From Portunus trituberculatus (lineage: Eukaryota; Arthropoda; Malacostraca; Decapoda; Portunidae), in NCBI RefSeq assembly GCF_017591435.1, contig NC_059296.1, positions 2,366,001 to 2,430,000 on the forward strand: DNA of 64,000 nucleotides, in the 5' to 3' direction. A program made the position numbers and the translations under genes. Under the pieces are notes generated by a model. The model had not been told where the DNA came from and did not search any database. It saw nothing but the letters and a program-made list of their open reading frames with translations. Below are positions 53,501-61,440 of the stretch, piece after piece. Within the stretch, counting starts at the first letter, position 1; each line of letters starts with the position of its first letter.

Positions 53501-56500
53501 GGAATGCCACAGAATGTCTGACTTCTGATCTCTTTAAAATTTCTGATTGGGGTAAAGAAAACTTTAGTAGTGTTCAATGCCTCAAAAACTCAATTCCTCC
53601 ATCTACCACCTTGATACTACCTTCCAGACAACTCTTCTTCAATGACACTAAACTGTCCCCCTCTTCTACAATTAATATCCTCAGTCTGTCCTTTACTTAT
53701 AATCTAAACTAGAAACTTCAAATTTCATCTTTAACTAAAACAGCTTCTATGAAGTTATGTGTTCTGAATCATCTTCAATATTTCTCATCCCCAATTGCTA
53801 ACTCTGTCCAGGGATTTATCTGTCCATGTATAAAGTACGCTTCACATGAATAAGGGGTTTCATTCATACTGTTCTTTTAGACAGGGTGGAATCAAAAGCT
53901 TTTTTATGTTATCAACTCCTCTCCTCTGACAGACTGTCTTCAGCCTCTTTCTCACCGCCATAATGTTGCGTCTCTTGCTATCTTCTACTGCTATTTTCAT
54001 ACTTTTCTGATCTTGCTAACTGCATGCCTCTCCTCCTCCCATGGCCTCGCTGCACAATACTTTCTTTTTTCTCTCATCCCTATTCTGTCCACCTCTCTAA
54101 TGCAAATATTAACCAGAACTAATTCATTCTCTCTGGTAAACTCTAGAACTCCCTACTTGCTTCTATATTTCCATCTTTCTATGATCTGGACACATTTAAA
54201 AGGAAAGTTTCAAGATATTTAGTGATCAAAAGTAAATTAAATACAGAAAAGGAGCTGGTTATAAAAGTGAAAATGAGTCTAATAATTTACACATTTACTG
54301 TTATGTCTTCTCTAGATACCAACTGATATAATGAGTAGAGAAAAGAAACAGAAGATGAGACAGTATTCAGTTATTGCCCCAAGCTTTACTCATCTACTGA
54401 AGATCACTGGATTAAAAGTATTTTTTTTCCTTGATTTGGCTGTGCAATACACAATAAGATGGGAAGCGTCTGGGTGTCCTTCCATCATGGAGACCAGATG
54501 AGAAGTGAGTCAATTTGTACATGTGCGATGACCTGACTCCCCCATACATTCCTTCACAGAAAATCCCGCCTCAGGTCAAACAGCAATGTTGCCTGACCTG
54601 ATATGCCATATCAACATACACGTACATGAAATAGCTCTACAGGTAACCCGATTTACGCGATAGATGCGTTCCAAGAGGCATCGCGTATATCAAAATTCGA
54701 GTAAAACAAACATGTAATTCTCATAAGAAACAATAGATAATAGAAGGGATGCGGGATGTGGTCCAAAAAAATTCTTACAAAATACTCTATTTATTTGGCT
54801 AAATTAACATGCTTTTATTATTTACCATTCTAAATACTAGAAGTGTACTTAAAGTAAAGGGAAAAGCAAGAAATAATAAGAGAAAACAACAATGAATATG
54901 TAAACAAAACAGTCACTGCATCACTGCCTTCACCACTCACACCACAGTCAGTCACTCTTCCTCTGAGCTTTACCACTTTATCAAAAATCCACTTATCAAA
55001 AATAACCCAACATGCAGAAGATGAAGGATGTTTTAGGGCCATCTTGGTGAATTATAGGCAGATTGAAGAGATTCTGTCTGTACTCAGTGCTGGCACACGG
55101 CAAATGAGGCACGAGAAGAGAGGGATTCTTTAACAACGTCAGAGCAACCTCCTGCCACGAAATGGCATCCATGATAGTGAATTACTAATGAATTACCGCG
55201 GTATTTCTTTAGTAATTCACTATAGGCATTTTCAGTAGCGGCACGGCTGAGGGCAAACGGAGTCAAACGGAGGCAAGTTTTCGCAAACGCGAGCAAACGC
55301 CTTTCCAAAGCGTTTGCTCTCGTTTGGCAAATGCTTTTTAGCCAATCAGCGTGGAGCAACCCCATCAACCTCATGGAATGAGATCAAGAAGGAGTTACAT
55401 TTCGAATAAAACTGAATAGTTAGACGTATGTTAGGCCATAGAAGTGGGTACTGTAGATGTAGATTTACGTTTACATATTGTGCGGCATACTGGAGAGAAC
55501 CTATATCAAAAATACGGCGTGAAATAAATTAAGGAGCTGGTGGTAGCTGGTGACATGTCGCATCTATCCGTCCTTGTTGTGGGTGTTGTCCGATTCCATA
55601 CTTCTAGTCGTGACTTCGATACAATAATGGAGTTACTTTTCTATTATTAGGTGAAAAAATGATAATATTTTTGCAAATCCTTATATCATAAAGTAATGAA
55701 TGATGGTAAAAATAGATTATCTGCTAATTATTGACGTAATTCAATTATATAGGCGTCAGAAAACCGCAGCCATACATCTACAATGGAACACCTTCAAAAC
55801 AAGCCCGCGTAGATCAAACCACTTCCAGGACTGAAGACCTGTTGTTTTTTATGAGTATTGCGCTGCTCGGCCCTCGGCATATACAAATGATGAAACACTG
55901 GTGACCTATAATACTCCCCATCAAGGAATAAATCTCCAAACTCTTCCACTATGCTGCTGTGTTTACGTCTTGACCACAGTGCTGGCTCAGGCGACTGATG
56001 TGTACGATAACTTCTCCCAGGGATTGAGATCACAGTGACACGGTCGTCTGGCACCACCGATGGTGTCCTCAGCACTGTCCTCTTCAGCGTGAACTCAAAC
56101 ATGTTTGGCCTTGCGGTGACGCTACTGAAAACGCCTTATCACTCAGTGCCACAGAGTCGAGGTTATCCTCATGGCATGAGCGTATATGAATACTAAGATA
56201 AGATATTCATTATAGCAGGCAATATAGGAGTGGAAACATAAAATATTGTGGTGAAAGCAACATGCAAGCTAAAAGCGTCACAAGAAGAAGAAGCGGCCAA
56301 GTCGCTGCGTCCACCTCCCCTGAGGCCGATCTCATCTCTGCTTTATTTTTTGGTATTCCATGTAAGATTTCACTTTATGCATTACAAAACAATCCTTTCT
56401 TGGGGGTCAAGATTTGTAAAAAGCTAATAGAAATGTTGTTTTGTGAACATAAATGCATACAGGCAACCCCCGCTTAATGAAGGGGTTACGTTCCTAAAAA

Positions 56501-59500
56501 ACACTTCGTTAAGTTTCGTAAGCGAACCGATTATAACAAGTTTAACCCCTGATTTGAACTCCCACTGAAAGTAAGCAAAGCGAAAGTGCATCATAGTACA
56601 GTGAAAGGTTTAATGAAAGTAAAAAATTATGAAGTTAAACATTTAGGTAGTTTAATTTAAGTCATTATAATGTACACTAATGTATGTATGTACGTAACTT
56701 TATAATGTTGATGATCTTAAATTTATGAAGGAGGAAGAGTGAAACGGAAAGACACTAACCGGCAACCTGTGGAATGTAAACAAAGTGCGCATCATTGTAC
56801 TGCATACAAAACTTATGTACCACATTTCCACAAGGCTTTCCATTTTATCCATTGTAGAGTCACGAGTTCAGGTGGTTCTTTTAGCTTGCAAGGAAGATAC
56901 GGTCTCACCAGCCTTCTTAATAGAGTCTGCTGACTTGAAAATAGTAGACAGTAGATGGAGTCAAGATGGTGGCAAGCAATGCTATGGTTTTCTGGCCTCT
57001 CTCGTGTCTGTGAATAATATCCAGCTTCACTTTGAGAGTAAGAGACTTCCTGGTCTTCTTAGGAACGCTAGGCCACATTGCAGGGCGTTTTAGTGGTAAG
57101 TTGAGCTAGGGAAGACGAGTTGCTGCTGACGCTGTTATGTTTTGACTGGGGAGTGAGTGGTGCGTGTTGTCCACGAGAGGCTTGATCTTGATCTTGATCT
57201 TTATTCTACAGGTGTCTCATGATTTCTCCTGAAGCAGGCCTTAGTACCAGCAGCTCTTGGTGTATACAAAAGCCTGTCAGCTTGCGTGATACGGTGGGGC
57301 TTTCAAATTTGAAAAAAATTACCTGGATAAAACTTTGTTAAAGCGAGTTTGGTGTTCGTTAAACGAGCAGATGGTAGTAAAATGAAACCTTCGTTGTAGC
57401 AAAATTTTGTTGTGTGAACCTTCGTTAAACGGGGGTTGCCTGTATATAAGACAGTAACACCACCTCGAGAGGTGGTGTTCCCACCAACCTGAGAGCAACC
57501 TCATAGCAACCTCGTTACCGTCCCTCCAAGCGTTCATGGATGCCATTTTAAGGCAGGAGGTTGCTCTGACGTTGTTAAAGTTTCTTGGATCCAGCTCCTG
57601 GCAGCCAGTGAACATTTTTAGGTGGGCTACCAACCTCCACCCGCCAACAGCAACGAATCTTTGTGAATGCTACTTTACGAAGGTTGTTGCTAAGGAGGTT
57701 GTCTGTACCAACATAGACAACAACCTGCTTCTTGGATCTGGCCTCGGAACTCCCACCTATCGGCCAGCCGCGGAACTCTCTGGCACACATTTTGAAATTG
57801 GGCCAAATCGCATATAAGCAAACCGATCACACAAATTAAATTGATTATATTTTTTCAGTCGCGTTATAACAAAAATGCGTAAATCAAACATGCATAAATC
57901 GAGTTACCTGTATTTGATTTCACATCAGCTGCTATTTAATGAAATAGTCAGAATATTCTTAAAACACTGTTTGTTGATAATGCTACGATTAAAGAACCAT
58001 GGGTAATATAAGGTGAAAGTTTTGGTTGGAGACCTGGTAGAATGGTGAACAATACTAGACAGGTTAGTATATTTAGCTTTACTATAGCTGTCACAGCTAT
58101 AGATAACCAGATTATGCAGCTCACCATGAGCAGCATAATCTGGTTATTTCAAGAGAATAAGAGGATAAGATTACATGGAGGGGAAAGATATTGCATATGC
58201 GGAAGCATACAGCCTCTGATTGTGGAAAGTGATTCTCTGTTAATTTGGAGATGAAAAAATGAGAGACATGGAAGATGAAAATTTTCAGTGTGTAAGAGAA
58301 AGTCGAGATTTTTATAATTTTCTATTCCATCACATTACCAGTAAAATCCATGCAGTGTCTCACCTTGGGCTGAGTTCTTGCTAGTGGAAGTTCTTGCTCG
58401 TGATCTGGCTCCTGCAGCCTGCACTCGGGTGGACTGATTTCTTGTAATGTATCTTCTTGAGCCACCTACAAAAAATAAATGGTACATATTAATGAAATAA
58501 TGTAAAAATAAAAGAGGCACAGGAGAAATTATGAAACTTTTACAATACTGATACTCATCTTGGATTATGATCTTCAACAACTGAAGATCATCTAATAAGA
58601 CACATCAAAGTTAGCCAAGCACTATACAACTCAATCTTTATTTGTGGTTCTGTTATCAGAATAATGGAAATGACAAGAAGGTTATTACATGCTGCTGTAA
58701 ATCAGAGACACAGTAGCACTGCCAAACAGAAGTAAGAACATGTTGTGACCATTGGTAATAGGGTTATCATACATTCCGGATTAGCCAGGACAGTCCCAAT
58801 TTTGGACCCCTGTCCTGACGCCCTGACCAGTTTGTGACTTTATCCTATGAAGGCTAGTGGCACTGTTAGACCCAATCACCTTTGGCTACAATCCCAGGTT
58901 TAAAAGCATGGCACTGGATATTTTAATACTGGAAAGGGCAATCACAACTAACTTACAAACGACCTATGTGATTTAAGTGAAATATAACATAGGTAAGCAT
59001 CATGTAAGCCTGACCTAGCCACTGGCCTCAACAAGGAAAGAATATAGGTAAGTGTTTTACCTGGAAGCAAGTTCATTAAATAAAGGTTATCTTTAACTTT
59101 TGCTTTTCCTTAGTGTTCTTGTCTGTTTGAGTTTTATTAATCCTTTGTTGGCTCCGCGCTGCACCTGTTATAGTCAACTTCCTGAGATTTTAAGTTTTTG
59201 TGAAAAAAAAAAAAATCACGGTAAGAGAACAAGACAAGAAGTGTACTCGTTCTTGAAAGATTTGATTACTACATCCAACACTGACCACTGGACAAGCCCA
59301 TTACAAGGCATGAGTGCAAAACATATCAACAGGGACAGTGCTGTGCCATGCCGTGCTGAGGGGATGACCAATGCCTCTCATGATGCCCGCCACTCGCTCC
59401 TCACCAAAGTTACCGCCACTTACCTCTGCACCACGACTCCCTGCAGCGGTCAGGGAACAGTCGACCGTCATCTCGTATCACTCCGTTCCTAATTCTGAGA

Positions 59501-60287
59501 GTAACACGGGAGTTTGTCTTCAAAAGATTCAGCCAGCAGCCGACGGTCCCCATGCCTGCAGACCCAGCTGACTAGGAGCGGGGGGGGGGTTGTATATGTC
59601 TGTTACGAACAAACACTGAAATTTATTTATTTATTTTTACTGTTTTGATTTTTTACTTGATATTCTTTTTACTTGGTCACTGGATAAAATTTAATGAGTT
59701 CAATACATGTAACCAATTGAGATTCTACTTTGTGTTATGATTTAAAACCCCTTTCGCTCAGCAGACGATCGGCTCGCCCACCTCACTTGGCTCGCCGCTC
59801 ACCCTGCCGTGGTGGGTTTGTATAACAGTAAACGCATCCTCCCTTCGGTCTGTTTTATTTTCATGCTTCTCCCATGACTTGGTGTGCCATCGTCCACCGT
59901 AATAACTTCGCTTATTATCTATTTCAGGCTGACATGACGACATCCGAGAAGAAAACCTCTTCTCCACCTTGGCTACAAGGGTTAGCCACTCCCCGACCTT
60001 CCCTTGAGGTCATTAATATAACCTGGCATTAGCTAGTATAACCTAACATTACCTGCCCTAAACCTAACCAGGGAGGTTTCACTCTGCCCTTTAAAGAAGA
60101 AGGCACTTTTCCTCCGCCTTACATTTACGTTTTAGTTGTATGTAAAAGTACTATATGCAAGAGAACGGAAGAGAGTAGACTATAGTAAGTAATATGATGT
60201 TTATTACTTATTTTCATAAAAAAAAGTACTTACTCTTTTTGGGGTTCCCATATTGCGTCGAAAGATCGCCACAAGACACTTTAGCAT
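42080..60287 (-). CDS. POLRMT: Mitochondrial DNA-directed RNA polymerase, 22 exons, frameshift in exon 14
   Basis: Exons (minus): 60234-60287, 58364-58465, 53281-53484, 53026-53169, 52478-52642, 52107-52283, 51747-51887, 51170-51346, 50509-50692, 49243-49423, 48762-48977, 48359-48500, 47334-47534, 47032-47192, 46484-46657, 45062-45220, 44214-44400, 43649-43791, 43413-43540, 43042-43213, 42523-42614, 42080-42209. Phases close except exon 14, which lacks one base; allowing for it gives ~1144 aa. The start MLKCLVAIFRRNMGTPKR resembles a mitochondrial presequence. A PPR-like region (QVYNLILQGYANK; GINPDATTYALML) precedes the T7-like core: NMDFRGRVYPCPPHLNHL, PVHQDGSCNGLQHYAALGRD (catalytic Asp ~830), KVIKQTVMTTVYGVTRYG (O-helix), FIHSLDSSHMM and SVHDCFWTH (second Asp), ending ESVYFFS. 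It transcribes mtDNA and primes its replication. Exons 1-2 and the exon-3 acceptor are less certain. Confidence 0.93.
44583..44632. repeat. AC microsatellite
   Basis: A run of about 25 AC units in the POLRMT intron between exons 16 and 17. Confidence 0.95.
45367..46275. mobile_element. piggyBac-like degenerate element
   Basis: Ends CCCCTTCCTTAC and GTAAGGAAGGGG are inverted; the right side is followed by TTAA and the left preceded by TGAA (a one-base change from TTAA). The interior has an acidic, Ser-rich broken frame (NYETDSEDILEGSP; SGDDSASG), like the N-terminus of piggyBac transposases, and no catalytic core. It lies in the POLRMT intron between exons 15 and 16. Confidence 0.6.
47032..47192 (-). 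CDS. POLRMT: POLRMT exon 14 with one-base frameshift
   Basis: The exon is 161 nt between good splice sites, where phase 0 to 0 needs a multiple of 3. It reads FKDRIFWFPHNMDFRGRVY...LNHLSSDV, then shifts at 47095-47096; the next frame continues RSILKFAKGEKLGPNGLRWL, which matches the family. One nucleotide is missing from the codon after SSDV. Unshifted translation stops 16 codons later, before all catalytic residues. Neighbouring exons are intact, so an assembly error or a recent null allele is more likely than an old pseudogene. Confidence 0.85.
47593..47797. mobile_element. piggyBac-type MITE with TTAA duplication
   Basis: The 205-bp insert begins CCCTTTCCATACTAGGACAC and ends with the diverged inverse GTGTCCTGGTACTCAATGGG. 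Perfect TTAA flanks (47589-47592 and 47798-47801) and terminal CCC/GGG are diagnostic of piggyBac. It lies in the POLRMT intron between exons 12 and 13. Confidence 0.75.
49584..50438. mobile_element. Harbinger-like MITE or long element remnant
   Basis: The left end (GGCTGCACCTACACCAAGC, then AATTCATGAAGAATCA) and right end (reverse complement GGGATGTGTTTATACCAAGC, then TAGTTCATGAAGAATCA) form diverged inverted repeats of ~60 bp. The family is uncertain and no transposase was seen. It fills most of the POLRMT intron between exons 9 and 10. Confidence 0.45.
51418..51540. repeat. AAAT-rich simple repeat
   Basis: AAAT/AATA tetranucleotide-like low-complexity sequence in the POLRMT intron between exons 7 and 8. 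Confidence 0.9.
53501..54240 (+). mobile_element. Jockey-like LINE 3' fragment at POLRMT exon 3
   Basis: Reverse complementing 53501-53600 gives text that aligns with 22200-22300 inside the Jockey-like LINE (shared GAATTGAGTTTTGAGGCATT and GCCCCAATC-type segments). Downstream plus-strand frames correspond to its thumb and C-terminus (LTACLSSSHGLAAQYF; LVNSRTPYLLLYF). The similarity starts ~16 bp from the POLRMT exon-3 acceptor, so the LINE truncation point lies almost at the splice site. Confidence 0.65.
55794..56102 (-). CDS. Hypothetical ORF of 102 codons inside the Tigger-like element
   Basis: It starts at ATG 56102 (MFEFTLKRTVLRTPSVVPDD) and contains SIVEEFGDLFLDGEYYRSPV and FHHLYMPRAEQRN before TGA at 55794-55796. 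The composition is protein-like rather than repeat-like. I do not recognise a family. It could be a remnant of captured host sequence, a fragment of an unknown transposon protein, or a fortuitous frame. It lies on the POLRMT coding strand but no phase-compatible splicing to POLRMT exons was found. Confidence 0.3.
   Translation of the reverse strand: MFEFTLKRTVLRTPSVVPDDRVTVISIPGRSYRTHQSPEPALWSRRKHSSIVEEFGDLFLDGEYYRSPVFHHLYMPRAEQRNTHKKQQVFSPGSGLIYAGLF
56460..57442. mobile_element. Inner Tigger/mariner-type MITE with TIRs
   Basis: The 983-bp insert starts CAGGCAACCCCCGCTTAATG and ends with inverse CGTTAAACGGGGGTTGCCTG, flanked by TA (56458-56459 and 57443-57444). It carries no transposase frame. 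A TTGATC hexamer repeat lies near 57183-57205. It is inserted inside the larger element at 54640-57910. Confidence 0.78.
58765..58850. mobile_element. hAT-type terminal fragment
   Basis: ACATTCCGGATTAGCCAGGA, followed by CAGTCCCAATTTTGG and CTGTCCTGACGCCCTGACC, resembles internal end sequence of widespread hAT MITEs. No second end was identified. Confidence 0.35.
58851..60233. other. POLRMT intron 1, no other gene recognised
   Basis: A plus-strand frame at about 59100-59492 opens with TTG rather than ATG and shows no known domain. A G-run (59580-59590) and a comparatively CpG-rich stretch near 59755-59960 are present. Confidence 0.35.
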
Positions 60288-60420
60288 GCGCGTGCTACTG
60301 ATTGACAGAAATTCGATCTTGGTTTCCGTGGTTTTCTTGGTTTCATCGAAGATCGCGCTTCGAAGACGAAAGACGAAAACGTGCTCCGAAGACGCTTGGA
60401 AGACGAAAACGTGCCTATGA
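60280..60420 (-). promoter_or_regulatory. Putative POLRMT promoter region
   Basis: The sequence upstream of the inferred POLRMT ATG (60287) is CpG-richer than its surroundings. It holds two copies of AGACGAAAACGTGC at 60371-60384 and 60401-60414, 30 bp apart, plus related CGAAGACG units. The transcription start is not shown by the sequence. Confidence 0.3.
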
Positions 60421-60499
60421 ATGATTATTAATTTAATAAGATAGCAACAAGGACTTTACTAATATGCTTACAGTAATGGGTAGCGAGAAACTTTGACAA

Positions 60500-61440
60500 C
60501 AGGTATAAATTATTGGTGATGGGAAACACGAGGGAAATAGATCCGCACTATCTCTTATCCATTCGTTGGCGTATCTTGTTTCTACGTCTACTATTCTTAC
60601 TTTCTGCGTAATGCTTACGCTTTCCTCTGCCTTCTTGTTCTTATTTATCTTATCATTGATATATCTTTAGTATATTTCGGACTGATACACTTATCCCTTT
60701 CTTTCTATACATAAATTCCTGATTATATCCTCCTCTTTACCTCAAGCGAAGCATCTTCAGTTTAACAATCAAAATGAGCGCTATTGTAGTCAGCAGCATC
60801 GTCTCTATACTGTACAGTAAAGAATGTTTCATTACTGTCTTACAGATTTTCCTTTTCCCTTGGCAAAGATCCTTCCATCACACAATAGTATCCTGTCACT
60901 CTTGTCTACTCGCTCTTGATCGAGTAACTCACAGGTCCCAGATAAACGCACTACTGGTTATAGGTTTCACTTTCAACACCATTGCTTGGGACACTTGAAA
61001 ATGAAGGTATATGAATTCATCCACCTTCACTAGCTCCACTCCTTGTAATCTCGTCATAATACTATCATCTCCATCGGTCTCATTTTTTTCCCCTCTGCAT
61101 CTTTCAAGGTTATCCGAAAGACTACAACCAGACATCCCTCTGGCTGTCTATTGCTATTGAGAAGAATGGACTGCTGGATCAATCCTTGGCGTAATACAAC
61201 GTAGAAACTCTTCGTCGCATTAGCACAATTGTGTGCAAATGCCTGTGTACAATAATACCATTGGTCTTTTCATAGCATCCTGTTATATAATTTTCATTTT
61301 TTTTTTTCTGTACTCTCAGAACAACTTGCATCTGTGATGCTTTTTGATATGAAAATTTACTATTGTTTGTAGATATGTAGTTCTCTTTGTTCAACTTTAT
61401 CTTCTCCCATAACCTCATGGTATGACTGACCAGCATAATA
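60500..61440 (-). mobile_element. RTE-type LINE reverse transcriptase remnant
   Basis: Broken minus-strand frames read in RTE order: VSHTMRLWEKI with KENYISTN (cf. the LWERVIE...NQFGF region), MTRLQGVELVKVDEFIYL (cf. GxxVxKVxEFKYLGS), KICKTVMKHSLLYSIETM (cf. VYKTVVRPAMLYGLET) and KLKMLR with NQEFMYRKK (cf. ELKMLRF...IRNEYIRG). Stops and frameshifts are frequent. It lies just upstream of the inferred POLRMT promoter. Confidence 0.65.

Larger units (their letters stand above)
54640..57910. mobile_element. Tigger-like element, 3.3 kb, with TIRs, hosting a nested element
   Basis: The left end CAGGTAACCCGATTTACGCG and right end (inverse of CAGGTAACTCGATTTATGC) are flanked by TA (54638-54639 and 57911-57912). 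The body has no recognisable transposase. It includes a diverged copy of part of the 3903-4579 Tigger remnant (about 56135-56265), a ~50-bp inverted repeat pair (55125-55172 and 57533-57582) and a complete inner element at 56460-57442. It lies in the large POLRMT intron 2. Confidence 0.7.

Noticed and set aside
53485..53560. Acceptor ACCCCAATCAG near 53542 as the start of POLRMT exon 3
   Set aside because: It lies inside Jockey LINE sequence and requires an incoming phase 2, which no reading of exon 2 supplies.
59100..59571. Overlapping plus-strand frames of 130 and 66 codons
   Set aside because: The longer lacks an ATG start, neither has a recognisable domain, and they lie in POLRMT intron 1 with no splice support.
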